In this document: positions 13,795-25,610 of the stretch, in pieces
Layout: the number at the start of each line of letters is the position of its first letter
Position numbering within the stretch: position 1 is the stretch's first letter
DNA from: Bolinopsis microptera
Taxonomy: Eukaryota; Ctenophora; Tentaculata; Lobata; Bolinopsidae
NCBI RefSeq assembly: GCF_026151205.1
Contig: NC_087082.1
Span: 20,732,494-20,796,493, forward strand
Reading direction: 5' to 3'
DNA length: 64,000 bases
Made by a program: the position numbers and the translations under genes
Notes under the pieces: generated by a model
Databases searched by the model: none
Told to the model about the DNA's origin: nothing
The model's input: the letters and a program-made list of their open reading frames with translations, nothing else

Positions 13795-16056
13795 GATAGG
13801 CTGGTCGCTACATAAACATTTTTACTGAAATATTCAGATCAGCCAATTGCTTTAAGTTGAACGTTTACACAATTTTTAAGTATCCAACTGAAACGTTACA
13901 AAATGCTATGAATCTTAGATAGATTTATAATTTTTGAGATGGACGAGTATAAATTCCTTTGAGATTCTAAATCAAAATGATGATATCGTATCAAAGTCAG
14001 AAGAATTTGATAAAGCGATGGTTACTCTGCCAGTTCCTGAAATACGTTGCAACTAAAGTAGTTAAAAGACACGATCTACTTCTAGGCGAGACTTTTCTGC
14101 GAAATTCTAAAACAAAGCTTCTTCGTGTATAGTACGACAAAAAAAAGATAATTTCGCATTTCTGAACATGTCATTAGAGAATTAAATCTACGTCACCACC
14201 GTAAAAGTTAAGTTCACTAAAATTCCATGTGAATGAAAATGTTTATCTTATCTTACTGCTCATTGTTTCACGTTGACGGCTTCAACGTAAGTAGTTATTG
14301 TAAGTTATCACCAAGTATCAACGAGGATAGTTTTTAGTTGTGTAATATTCTGAGGAATCGTTTAAGTTTGATGACACGATATATGATTACATAAACTATT
14401 TTGTTTGAAGATGACGTTTAGGCAATTTATAACATGCCTGAGTGTTCATATAAAGATATAACTAGTAAGTAAAATCTACTTAGTACGTCCGGGAGTGGGG
14501 TCTTCATAATTAGGGGGAGGGGGGTCTTCAAATTAGGGGAGGGGGTCTGAAAATCCGTGATATTGGCGGACGTCCTCAGTAGATGTCCTCTAAGTCTAAA
14601 CAGATATGGATTGAACGAATACCCATGTAACTAGACCTCTTCACTGTTTTAATGATATAAATGGCATGAAATAGTATGCAGCACAAACTGCTCCCTGCAT
14701 ACAAATTAAAGCGAGATTTGATTGTATCAGTGCAATAAACCTAAGTTTGATGACACGATATATGTTTACATAAACCATTTTGTTTGAAGATGACGTTTGG
14801 CCAATTTGTAACAAGCCTGAGTGTTCATATAACTAGTAAGTAAAATCTACTTAGGACGTCCGGGAGGGGGGGGGGGGGTCTTCATAATTAGAGGGGAGGG
14901 GAGTCTTCAAAATTAGTGGGGGGGGGGGGGGGGGGGGGGAGAGGGGGGTCTGAAAATCCGAGATATTGGCGGTTAGGTTAGATTGTATCAGTGCAATCAA
15001 CCTCTTTTATCCGAACACAACTCCTCAATCCCCATTCTCAACTGGTAGTGGTATGTACTTTGCCTTTGGAAAATTGAATTTGAAATAGAAACTACTAATT
15101 TTGATGTAGCACTACAAATTATTTGAACTGTTAGTACATAGTTTAAACAGTGGTTAATTATACACTATACAGTGCAGCGGCTGCTTATAGAGAAGAATAT
15201 CGTTACACTGAATGGGTTGCATTAGGCTAGCATCAGGTGAATGCCAAGTAGATTCCAACCCAATACAAACGTACAGGGCAGAGATTACTCATAGATGGGT
15301 GCTTGAGCTACAACACAAAACTTAGGTCGAAAAACTTCTTATTTATTCAATATGTAAGTGTGACATCAAGTGGCTTAAAATTTTGCTGTCTGTTAGAAGT
15401 TGGAACTGACGATAAGGTTTTATTATCGACGAGTTGAACAAAGATTATGAGATCAGCCGAAGATCGACAGTTTTCTTTGTGTTATATATATTAATATAGA
15501 GCATGGGCAATTTTACAGCCAGCGACTTTTTTTTCTGATATTAACTTGATATCTACACGACAAATTAAAACAAGCAATTTGAGAATTCCAAGAGAACTCT
15601 AAGTACAAGAACATGAAATTGATAGGAGAACGGTTAAACATGGATTGAACTCGATGTGAATTATATATTATTATGCAACATGCATTTGGTAAAAATCTAC
15701 TGAACGGATTACAAATGTGATTTTATACTGATCAACTAGGATTGAAAAAATTTAGTTTCTATTCCGTTTTGCAGTGTGTTATCACAGACACAATGTTAAA
15801 ATAACCGAGGATCAAACAAACATTTAGCTTTCCGTACTTATCATCAAAAACAAAATGAGATTGCCATGAAATTAATTGAAATCGAGCAAATGTAATACCA
15901 TTCTTTTAACAACCAAATCTACAAACAAATTAATGGTATAATTTTTCGAATCGCTCAATGGACATAGAATTCAAAACAATTAATACCCAATCTAATCAAT
16001 AATATTAATAACTTAATAATTTAAAACTGGCCAGTGGCGAAATCTATACTATATAA
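13795..16056. repeat. Non-coding stretch with a ~230-bp direct repeat and poly-G tracts
   Basis: Two diverged direct copies of about 230 bp start near 14360 and 14742. They share TTTGATGACACGATATATG, the GTAAGTAAAATCTACTTAG block and a following G-rich part (GGACGTCCGGGAGGGG). The second copy has long G homopolymers at about 14861-14945, potential quadruplex DNA. The rest, to 16050, is AT-rich and I see no supported exon. The 5' flank of the lectin-Ig gene lies at the left end, with no recognisable promoter motif. Confidence 0.6.
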
Positions 16057-16297
16057 TGGTCCTAAATAACACTAATTACTCGGGTACACTTTATCACCAG
16101 TGGGGCATTTCTCGGAATCACGCCCTTTTTGACCGCGCCCATTTCGCGACCCCACCATAGATTATCTCAGCTTCTGATTGAGATACAGACCTTAAACATA
16201 TACCAAAATGTGTCTAAGGTGCATGTTAAGAGACTTAGTTTTTGAGAAATCGCCAAAAGTCCGATTTTACTATATAACAGTCTCACAGTAACAATTA

Positions 16298-16995
16298 TTA
16301 CACTTATTTCAAGATATCTCAGCTTCTGATTGGAGCTAAGCGCTCATCTTGGGCATTAAAATGGTCAAAATCATCATATTGAGTGGGGTAGAGCATGGTT
16401 TTAAATTCTTGAGACTTCAGGTTGTTGAGTTATTAGGTCAGATCCCATTTTTATGCTCTCACGAGTAGCGATTGATGCACTTATTTCAAGATATCTCAGC
16501 TTCTGATTGGAGCTAAGCGTTCATCTTGGGCATTGAAATGGTCAGAATCATCACATTGAGTGGGGTAGAGCATAGTTTTAAAGTCTTTAGACTTCAGGTT
16601 GTTGAGTTATTAGGTCAGATCCCATTTTTACGCTCTCGCGAGTAGCGATTGATGCACTTATTTCAAGATATCTCAGCTTCTGATTGGAGCTAAGCGTTCA
16701 TCTTGGGCATTGGAATGGTCAGAATCATCGCATTGAGTGGGGTAGAGCATAGTTTTAAAGTCTTGAGACTTAAGGTTGTTGAGTTATTAGGTCAGATCCC
16801 ATTTTTACGCTCTCGCGAGTAGCGATTGATGCACTTATTTCAAGATATCTCAGCTTCTGATTGGAGCTAAGCGTTCATCTTGGGCATTGAAATGGTCAGA
16901 ATCATCATATCTTGAAATAAGTGCATCAATCGCTACTGGCGAGAGCATAAAAATGGGATCTGACCTAATAACTCAACAACCTGAAGTCTCAAGAC
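16298..16995. repeat. 177-bp subterminal tandem repeats plus an inverted copy
   Basis: Each unit contains the block TCAAGATATCTCAGCTTCTG, then GGAGCTAAGCG, then GTGGGGTAGAGCA. Three near-identical units follow a more diverged first one, and a partial copy in the opposite orientation begins at about 16905. The same block is the inner end of the right inverted repeat near 18940-19020. Confidence 0.85.
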
Positions 16996-17179
16996 TTTAA
17001 AACCATGCAGCAATAGCAGCAAATCTGGGGAAACTTTGAAATACACCACTTTGAAGCATTTGACCACCCCTTAAAAATCACAAATTATGAATTCTAGTAA
17101 TCTGAATATTTACATAGGTCCAAAAATGTCATAGCTTCATGATAGTGCAACGAAATAAATCCCAGAACATTTTGGTGCT

Positions 17180-18850
17180 GAGTTAGGTGGTTAAGTAGTC
17201 GAAATATGACTGATTTGTTAGTGGACATTTTTTTGTACTTCTAACACTCAAACCCTTACTACACTGAAGATATGAGTGTTACAGTTAAAATTGATGGTCA
17301 TTATTGAACAGAAACGGTTCATTGACACATAGTTGAAGAAAGAAATTAAAAAGGTTAATAAATGTGGTCTGTGGAGTGGTTTATATGTGTTTATGTTACA
17401 GTGTACGCGTGCGCGCGCGCGCATACTTAACCATCTGCAGGCCAACATATTTAGTTTATGCTTAATTTCTTTATATATTATGTCACCACTAGAGTGCCCA
17501 ATACTTTTAGTGAGGGTGTAATGTAAAACGGTTAACCACCAACTGTGGTACATCAAAAAAACCCCAAAAGTGTACGCGTGCGCGCGCGCGCGCGTACTTA
17601 ACCACCTGGAATGGCACAGCATTGAGATATCACCATAATTCCAAAAGCAGAGTACACCATCCAGGTGCCCAAAACTTTTGGCTATGGTCCCAATACCATA
17701 AAACCTTAGATGTGGCCATAATGTGGTTAAAACATGTTGATTTTGGACCTTCGGTCAACAGAAGCCATCACAAATTAACCATTGTTCAGCACAATCTGAC
17801 CTTTTGGTGCCTTATTTTGTTTTGATATTTGATTATGAGAGATAGTTGAAGGAGAATACGTGATTTTAAAGATAATGCAACAAAATGTGTGGCCGTATGG
17901 CGGTTAAAACGACCAAAAACACTGATTTTGGTCAATTTAATACCTTTATTAACCATGATGGACGCAACACAGGACTCAGCAATCTTTCTAGTCATATAAA
18001 TGAGCAGGTAGTTATGTGTATCTAGATAATGTAGCATGGCCAGCTATAGCTTTACAAAGCTAATATGTGCTCTAAAAATGGTTAATTAGTGCAAATATAT
18101 GGTATTTTCGAGACATTTTAACCACCTTAGCTGCACATTGATCGGAATGCATGAACTTGGGGTCAATTATGCATTTGCAAACAAATATACACTCATTTGG
18201 ATAGCAAACCATTATCTGAAGTTCATATTGTGGTTAATTTTCACTTTAATAGATGCCTTGTTCAACAGCCTAGCAAGTAATATAGCCCTTTTAACCACTT
18301 TTATGACAACATTTCTTGATAAGTTTTATCAAGACCCTTCAAATGTCCTTTGTTGACCATAAAATGTTGACTAAAATCATTAATAATGTTTTGATTGGTG
18401 GTTAACAACAAATTTTGACATTTTAACCATCTTTTTAGCACTTTTTACGAATATTAACCACCTCAAATCAACCATACTATTAAATTGCACATTTGTGATA
18501 AAAAATTATCATCCATGCACAAATGAACAACCACCACTATACATCTATAATCAGAGCAATATTTATAGCTCACCGTTCATCTTCAATTTAACCACCATTA
18601 GGACCACAAAATACCCCCATGAGGTTTGAAAACTTTTGTGATAGTTGCACCATGATATGATCTCAATATAATGACTACTCAGTTCATAATATCATATCTC
18701 AAAATGGTGGTTAACCCTAAAACTGGTATTTTAACCACCATAGTGGCCACATAGATGACCCATTAACCACAATTATTCAACATAACCGTACTGTAGTGTT
18801 TTGTGCACCAGAAAAACATCACTCCAACATTGAGATTAACCACAATGAGC
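17180..18850. repeat. Dispersed TTAACCAC motif cluster with two (CG)n-like tracts
   Basis: The 8-mer TTAACCAC/GTGGTTAA, or a one-base variant, occurs about 20 times in both orientations, spaced tens of bases to about 130 bp apart. Examples are near 17188, 17531, 17597, 18117, 18231, 18291, 18399, 18453, 18590, 18708, 18730, 18763 and 18835. Two TGTACGCGTGCGCGCGCGC tracts (about 17400 and 17570) could adopt Z-form. Open frames here are short and AT-rich with no family signature. Confidence 0.7.
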
Positions 18851-19317
18851 TGCAACATAATGTTGAAGTCAACATACTCAAATTGTGTGAAAAAAGTCAA
18901 TGTCCACCAAGTTTCCCCAGATTTGCTGCTATTGCTGCATGCTCTACCCCACTTAATATGATGATTCTGACCATTTTAATGCCCAAGATGAGCGCTTAGC
19001 TCCAATCAGAAGCTATGATATCTTGAAATAAATGTAATAATTGTTACTTGCGAGGCTGTTATATAGTAAAATCGGATTTTTGGCGATTTCTCAAAAAATA
19101 AGTCTCTTAGGCCTTAAGTATCTTCATAGCACTAATATAAACATGCATCCTGGGCACATTTTGGTTCATGCCTGAGGTCTGTATCTCAATCAGAAGCCGA
19201 GATAATTTATAGTGGGGGGTCGCGATATGGGTGCGGTCAAAAAGGGCGTGATTCCGAGAAATGCCCCACTGGTGAAAAAGTGTACCCGATTAATTAGTGT
19301 TATTTAGGACCATATAA

Positions 19318-19990
19318 GTCGGATTACATCGAGAAACCGAGCGGACGTCCCAATGTGAGCAGGACTTTTGCCTGGTCCAGGATTAGATGAAACAGATCCG
19401 TCTTTAACGTTTGAGTCTCTGTGCGCTTTTTGTTTTTTTATTAATCTGAGATAAGAACATACCTTGAAATTTATTTCATTCTTGGTTGAAATGAGACACG
19501 TAATATCAGTTCTCATAAAATACTGAATAAATCGAACAATTTAAATATCAAATACAACACAATATACCTTAAAAATAATAACTCAGGGACGTAAGTAGTA
19601 AAACAAATTAAGCCCTAATACTTTCAAGGCCCTACTAGGACGGACTTTATTGCAAGTAGGAACAGTTATGCACGACTCTATTTGTCAGTACTCTAATAAT
19701 GTCCGTCGACCGTCCATGAAGAACCTCCAAGGTACCATATTTTATGAGCAAAATAAAATCAAAAGTCGATCAATTTTGTATATATCATTTGCAACAAATT
19801 CTGTGAAATCGAAATCAAACAACCAAAAATTCAGAATACTTTGTTAAATCTTATGACGTACTGTCCACAATCCAGGATATACAAAATAATGCTGTGCTCA
19901 GGACCATACTTCAAGTTTAAAGTTCTTTTCTTAGAGTCTATCTTAGTCAGCTGCTGACTGAGTAAGTATCAGATGTGTGGTCCAGGTAAG
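19318..19990. other. No supported gene
   Basis: This is AT-rich sequence between the large TIR element and the G-rich minisatellite. Only short open frames occur and no splice-supported exon could be built. Confidence 0.5.
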
Positions 19991-19995
19991 ACTCT

Positions 19996-20333
19996 GTGGG
20001 GGGGGGGGGGGGGGGGCTCTGTGGGGGAGGGGGGCTCCATGGGGGGGGGGGGGGGGAGCTCTGTGGGGGGGGGGGGGGTGGGCTCTGTGGGGGGGAGCTC
20101 TGTGGGGAGGGGGGGTCTCTGTGGGGGGGGGGGGGGCTCTGTGGGGGGGGGGGGCTCTGTGGGGGGGGGGGGGGCTCTGTGGGGGGAGGGGAGCTCTGTG
20201 GGGGAGGGGAGCTCTGTGTGGGGGGGGGGGCCGGGGGGGGGGGGGCTCTGTGGGGGGAGGGGGGCTCTGTGGGGGGGGGGGAGCTCTGTGGGGGAGGGGG
20301 CTCTGTGGGGGGTGGGGGGGGGGGGGGGCTCTG
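19996..20333. repeat. G-rich minisatellite, (G)n-CTCTGTG units
   Basis: About twenty units of 12-24 bp, each a G-run followed by CTCTGTG or AGCTCTGTG. The plus strand is nearly pure G-runs, so it could form quadruplexes. All three plus frames and one minus frame stay open only because of the low complexity (Gly- or Pro-rich shadows), so they are not annotated as genes. Confidence 0.9.
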
Positions 20334-20352
20334 TGGGCTACTTTTAGCGATG

Positions 20353-22006
20353 TTAGGTGAAAGCTGAAGACTGTCCACTGATGAGAACAGCTACAGCGGC
20401 TATCTCCACCACCAGGGTCATGTGTAGGCCTTTAAACTGAACCATTCTTAGATCTTCTGAAAAAAGTAGTCCTGTTAGAAATGGATTGGTCGGGCAATTC
20501 AATCATTCGATATTATTATATAGGCAATCGTGATAACTGTAATCGTGATAACTGTAATAGCAAAGTAGTATTATTATAAAACAACTTGTGTATTTTGCTG
20601 TTGGTTATGTGCCTTACCCGACAAACTCAGTGGATATTATTATTCCTTGCGACCTTGCTGTGCCTCTAAAATCTACGTGGTTCTTTACGGACCAGCTTAC
20701 AGTTGTTTCACACCTGAAACCCAGATTTAGATTAAACTTGGTCACGTGGTAATTCTAAACCCTGTCACTTTTTAACTTCATTTATTGACATTAAATATTA
20801 TATCTGGCGTTAATATTTTAATATAACTTACCCAGTAATCTAAACAAGAATTGCGCCCGTTGTTTCGTTTTGGCGGACGCTAGATTTCCATTTCACTATA
20901 ACTATTAATATAAGCTCTAATCAGCTCACCTTATAATAATAATATTGAAACATCAGTAGACTACGCGTGCCACATTCAAGTTGGGCTTATTACAAAATAC
21001 TATACATTACTAGTATACATTAAAATACGCTCGTGCCGCGCATTCATTGACCACAGACTAGCTATACACCACATCTCCGCAAGCAATCCCCGTGCGCGTG
21101 CGCGCGGCAAGTTGACATGGTAACGAACGGAAGCAAGCAAGTAAGGAACACGACATATATTTGACCCACCTACCGCTATCTCCAAAATCCACGTTTTTCT
21201 GCAAAAACGTCCATTCGTAACCTTTCACTATTGCCTTTTTTCAAAAGGGTGAAAAGGAAAAAATATTTAATTTTCAGATTATTAATTATTCGTAATAGTA
21301 ATGACTATCATAACATAATGAAGCGGAATATATTACAGCTACTTACTTCTATATTATCGTACTGTGAGAAAGAAGAGATTTCTTTATATCGTGCACAGTT
21401 CGCTGTATTTTACACCTTTTTCAAGTTCATACAGGGGAAATATGTAATATCTAGGTAAGGTAGTAATACAGTAAAAGATTTACCGTACCCTGAGTTACTG
21501 TACTCCAATTTACCGTACCCCAATTTACTGTATCCCAATTTACCGAAAAGCTCCAATTTACCATTCCCCAATTTACCGTACTCCAATTTAACGGACCCCA
21601 ATTTACCGTACTCCAATTTACCGTACCTCTTCCCCCAAAATTGTTTTAAATTGTCCAAACTTTTAGTTTACCGCTTATAAACTAGAATTTCTAGCCGTTT
21701 ACTTGGACAGTTTTCAGTTTGTTGTATTGAGTAGATTTATGATCGAATTGATTGATTGGGGAGTTCCCCAATATTAAACTCAGCACTAACGCCATAAGTT
21801 TGTAAAGTTGTGTTACTTACCTATTGAAGAGCACTGAGGTGGAGGTCCGTTAGTCGGGACTACAGCACCGCTCTGACAAGTTCCCTTGCTGGCACCCTTG
21901 TGGATATGGTCTGCTAGACAAGTGAACTTTATCTCTATATCGAGGTCAACTGGCAGTACTGGCTCAGTCTGAACGTTTCCCCATGTTGAGTCGAGAGTGG
22001 TGCATT
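20353..22006 (-). CDS. Sushi-domain protein, two C-terminal exons (5' exons not found)
   Basis: Exon 22006-21821 (186 nt, phase 1-1) lies between ATTTCAG and GTAAG. It encodes one sushi/CCP module with Cys at the start (ECTTLDSTWG), IKFTCLADH, KGTCQSG and PPQCSSIG, which is the four-Cys CCP pattern. A possible last exon, 20456-20353, follows TTTTTTCAG in the matching phase. It encodes about 33 residues with a hydrophobic run TLVVEIAAVAVLISG before a stop, which may be a membrane anchor. Upstream exons must exist because the sushi exon starts in phase 1, but none is convincing between 22 and 25 kb. The sushi exon is firm; the terminal exon is tentative. Confidence 0.55.
20457..21460. other. 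Intron or intergenic stretch, nothing recognised
   Basis: This is AT-rich sequence with an alternating CG tract near 21095. It would be the intron between the two sushi-gene exons if that model is right. I see no further exon. Confidence 0.4.
21475..21640. repeat. Short tandem repeat, CAATTTACCGTAC-type units
   Basis: About ten imperfect 13-14-bp units of the form CAATTTACCGTACTC/CCC. The minus-strand KLGYGKLEY-type open frame is a translation of this repeat and is not annotated as a gene. Confidence 0.85.
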
Positions 22007-22055
22007 CTGAAATTATGATACATAAATTATCTACATTCTTACATTATAGTTTATA

Positions 22056-22856
22056 CGGTCGCGCTAAATCACTCTACAGTCGATTTTCTTATTTCATCAC
22101 TTTTAGTTTCGCATTGGATAAAGCACATGTTATATCCGCGCGTTACGTGTGATCATATTTAATCCTGATTTCCCAATTACGTTTCTACTACTTGCAGCTT
22201 TATACTTTGAATTTCAAACTTCGAGTTTTCGTCAACAGTCAATAATTATCCATGATTCATCTGCATCAGTGCCACTTGTGTTATACCTTATATGTAGTTA
22301 TGAGTTATAATCCTATAAGTTTAATGAATAGCTGTTAAAAATGTTAATCCTCATTTGCTCGCAGGTGTACTGACATATGCTATAAGTACAAATAGAATTG
22401 TAATCGATCCTAGAAATAGTGCGCAGAGCTGGTTTTGTGGTTAAGTTTTGTAGTTGGAAAGTGTTTTTAATGTAGAGTGGGATCAGCTCTGAGGATTTAT
22501 AATTCGCATCATTTAGTCGTTTCAGAACCTAGAAATAGTGCTCAAAGCTGGTTTTGTGTTTAAGTTTTGAAGTTGGAAAGTGTTTTTAATTTAGAGTGGG
22601 ATCAGCTCTGGGGATTTGTAATTCGCATCATTTAGTCGTTTCAGAACCTAGAAATAGTGCTCAGAGTCGGTTTTGTGGTTAAGTTTTTTAGTTGATTGTA
22701 AACCGAGACGGTGCCCGGGTGGTTCTAATGACCAATTTAAATCTTAACAAATATATTATAAAAATTGTAATAATCCCTCACAAGGGCACTGCACTCTTGA
22801 TAGGAAAATGCCTCACTGTGTAGAACAGTGATTAATTATCATCCCCGGAGAAACGT
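22056..22856 (-). mobile_element. Possible MITE-like element, ends related to two other loci
   Basis: The left end has TAAATCACTCTACAGTCGA (about 22060). The right end, read on the minus strand, has GATGATAATTAATCACTG (about 22855). The same pair of ends occurs in plus orientation at about 45332-45740 and about 58988-59945. Interiors are not obviously related here. A 119-bp tandem repeat lies inside. Confidence 0.4.
22409..22692. repeat. 119-bp tandem repeat, about 2.4 copies
   Basis: Units begin with CCTAGAAATAGTG at 22409, 22528 and 22647 and include TAGAGTGGGATCAGCTCTG. They are non-coding. Confidence 0.9.
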
Positions 22857-24232
22857 CCCCTAAACCTGAACCCCGCTCTGACATTGCTAGATTCGACAAA
22901 TCTGTGCTTCAGGTGAGATATTAGTTACTTAATCTAAGAGTTAATGGTGATTCACGGTGTGATTAATTGATTATGTTAAAATCTGGCTCCTGATACGAAT
23001 TCTTAAATTAATTATTGATAATAATTTTATTTAACGTTCGAAAATAATGAGAGTTGAGTGGTAAGTAAGTGTAGGTTCAAAAAGTATCGAGGACTTTTTA
23101 AACCTTTAATCAAGAGATCACTTTAAAATGAGGTCTCTGTCAGCCTTTCGGGGGAAATTTTCACCTACTTAAAACCAATAACCTGTATAATAGACAAAAA
23201 GGCTTTCAACAGAGAACTCGAGAAATAAACAAATAGTACAGAAAAAATTAGTTTCAAAAATATAAACTGAATGATCACGGTTAGACTTAGCAGCCATCTG
23301 ACAGCTTGTCAAACGTAACAGTTACCTCCTCAACTCCCAGTCTAGGTTCCCCTGTATAACTTGAATAGGAATCCCTACATAACCTGCTCAGTACTTTAAG
23401 TCTCTATTAGTTATTACTGGTTAGTTAGTTATTAGATTTATTGTGTATTATCCTGTTAGGATGGAACAATTAGTGAGTTCTCCACGGCAATGAAAGCCTA
23501 GGTTTCTATCTTATTCTGAAGACAAATTTAAAAGTTTTGAACATTGAGCTATTCTGTAAATCACGTTAATCTGCGCATGAAACTGTTTATGTCTCTTTAT
23601 TGAGAGTTGCATCGAAGTCTGGTATCCATATACAGTATGAACTATAAATACTGAATATTAACTGAATAGAATTGTTCTATATGTTAAAGAAACTCCTGTA
23701 GGTTTTTAAAAACTTTAAACGACTTGTCTTTTCGTGCCATGCCCTAGACATCACATTCGATAAGCGTTCCTTACCTTATGAGACATATTTATGTTCGACT
23801 TAATTCCGGTGACCTAAATGATTTGGGAACGAAAATATGGGAATTTTTACCGAAACATTTCGTACCCCAAATTAAATCATGGTAGTTGGGGATTTTTTTT
23901 CGTCTCCTCAATTTTACAAAAATGAAACCCAATATTTGAGAAATTAAATACAACAATCTTCTCTGATCAGCTGTTCCATCTTGTAAAAAATTTCTCCGGA
24001 GCCTTTGAAAGTTAGCCTCAAAATAACTTATAATCTTCCAGAGGATATAGGAGACCGACAGTGTTATCTTCCACTAATCCCGAAATTTCACCGCCGTGGC
24101 CAATAAAGTAGTGACAGAGCTTGCTTATTTTTAATGGAACGTGTCCAAAATCATTTTTAAAGCAATTCATGATCGAATACTAGTGTTCATTAATTGTTTG
24201 ATGAATCATGTTTAGAACTTACTATATTGATA
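22857..24232. other. No supported gene
   Basis: This is AT-rich non-coding sequence. A short minus-strand frame near 23290-23400 ending in KLSDGC looked exon-like, but it lacks a full domain and a clear acceptor. Confidence 0.4.
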
Positions 24233-24441
24233 TATCCCCCTCCCCCTCCCCCTCCCCCTCCCCCTCCCCCTCCCCCCTCCCCCTCCCCCTCCCCCTCCCC
24301 CCTCCCCCTCCCCCTCCCCCTCCCCCTCCCCCTCCCCCTCCCCCCTCCCCCTCCCCCTCCCCCCTCCCCCTCCCCCTCCCCCTCCCCCTCCCCCTCCCCC
24401 TCCCCCTCCCCCCTCCCCCTCCCCCTCCCCCTCCCCCCCCT
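24233..24441. repeat. (CCCCCT)n microsatellite
   Basis: About 35 near-perfect hexamer units CCCCCT with a few one-base length changes. The G-rich complement could form quadruplexes. The Pro/Ser/Leu-rich open frames over it are artefacts of low complexity. Confidence 0.97.
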
Positions 24442-24997
24442 CCTAAAGACCTGATAAGTCTACTTAAAATACTTGTAGAACTGAAAACTTACTATAAATA
24501 CAAAAAATGGAACTTAAAACTGAACTTATCAAAATCAAAAATTATGCAAAAAATTGAACTTAAAACTGAAATTATCGAACTAATCAAATTTAAAATAAAT
24601 TTCTCCACAATTGGCGGTTCGAGGCTAAATACCTTAAGTCTGTCAAGTCGTCACTATTATTCAAATTAAAAATATCCATGCCATTCCACTGTGGAATTCC
24701 GACAGATTGGAATCCGGAGGGCGAACGGAATTCCGACTCGGGAACTAATTTGAATAATAAATTGGGATATATATTTAAAATTTAATTGGTTTGGTAGATG
24801 AGAACTAAGATATATCTGAAAAAGTATGTTAATGTATAGGTACAAAGAAACAGTTACAATAATTTTAGTAAAAACATAATCGGTTATGTTTGAGTTAGGT
24901 ACTGAATCTGTATGCTAATTTAGTTCAATCTAGAACAAAACAAATATTCAAAATAACACTACAAACATAAATATAGTTTCTAAAACAGTGACTAAGT

Positions 24998-25610
24998 TTA
25001 CCACTTTTTAATATTGTATGTGCAGTCAAGGTAAATATCTAGAGATGAGTCCGAATTGAGATGAGCTTTGACGTAAAGTTTTCTGAGTCTAGGATCCTTA
25101 TGAACACATGACAGTCCTTCTAATAATACCTTGTCATTTATTGCATCGTAGTACCGGTCATGTCCCTTTATGTAGACATGGTAATCTCTTGATTCGTTGT
25201 ACACCCATAAACTCGGCCTGATCGTAAAATCTATGAGGATTGAATTTTTACTATCATGTCCATTTTCGTTGCGACTAAGTTTCCAATACCATTTCCAATA
25301 TCACTGTGCAATGTTTGGTGCTGTGTCACTTTTCCTGTAACATGATCGAAATTTGTTAAAGTCCCATCCGGAGGAACCCCCTCTGGATAAACTTTGACAA
25401 TACGGCAGTATCTTTCACTTGTCCTTCCCCCGTTTCAGGCCCCTTCTGTGCTTCAGTACATAACTTTCTGCAGCACTGTTTGTGGCTCTTCCAGTCCTTC
25501 TTCTGACATTGATTATTACAATACCAAGCTGATTTACAGGCGCTACATTTCAGTAAATCTGGTCCTTTTTTATCACAGGAGCCGCACACTTTACTAACCA
25601 AATCGCTCAT
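24998..25610 (-). pseudogene. MYND zinc-finger gene with two apparent frameshifts
   Basis: The start at 25610 follows a TTTTGCAG acceptor-like sequence. Residues 9-52 form a complete MYND finger: CGSC, CSAC, WYCNNQC and HKQCC, supplying seven Cys and one His ligands. After the finger the frame moves by -1 at a G5 run near 25432, continuing as YCRIVKVYPEGVPPDG. It moves by -1 again near 25293, continuing as WYWKLSRNENGHDSKN to a stop at 24998. About 200 residues result if all three segments belong together. No intron signals explain the shifts, so this is either a decayed gene copy or base errors in the assembly. MYND fingers bind proline-rich partner peptides. The C-terminal part is not recognised. 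Confidence 0.6.

Larger units (their letters stand above)
16057..19312. mobile_element. Large non-autonomous TIR transposon-like element, 3256 bp, 5-bp TSD
   Basis: Both ends carry the same inverted sequence beginning TGGTCCTAAATAACACTAAT. The homology runs inward for roughly 370 bp (16057 to about 16420 and about 18935 to 19312). The element is bounded by the direct repeat TATAA at 16052-16056 and 19313-19317. Inside the left end are four 177-bp tandem units (anchors near 16298, 16473, 16650 and 16827), followed by an inverted partial unit at 16905-16995. The centre holds about 20 copies of TTAACCA(C/T) in both orientations and two alternating purine-pyrimidine CG tracts. No transposase-like reading frame is seen. 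Confidence 0.85.

Noticed and set aside
19947-20378. Pro-rich (minus) and Gly-rich (plus) proteins over the G-rich minisatellite
   Set aside because: All frames are open because of low complexity, with no splice or domain support.
23280-23400. Minus-strand exon ending KLSDGC
   Set aside because: About 30 residues with an in-frame stop, no complete domain and no convincing acceptor.
24194-24669. Pro/Ser/Leu-rich plus-strand proteins
   Set aside because: Translations of a (CCCCCT)n microsatellite.
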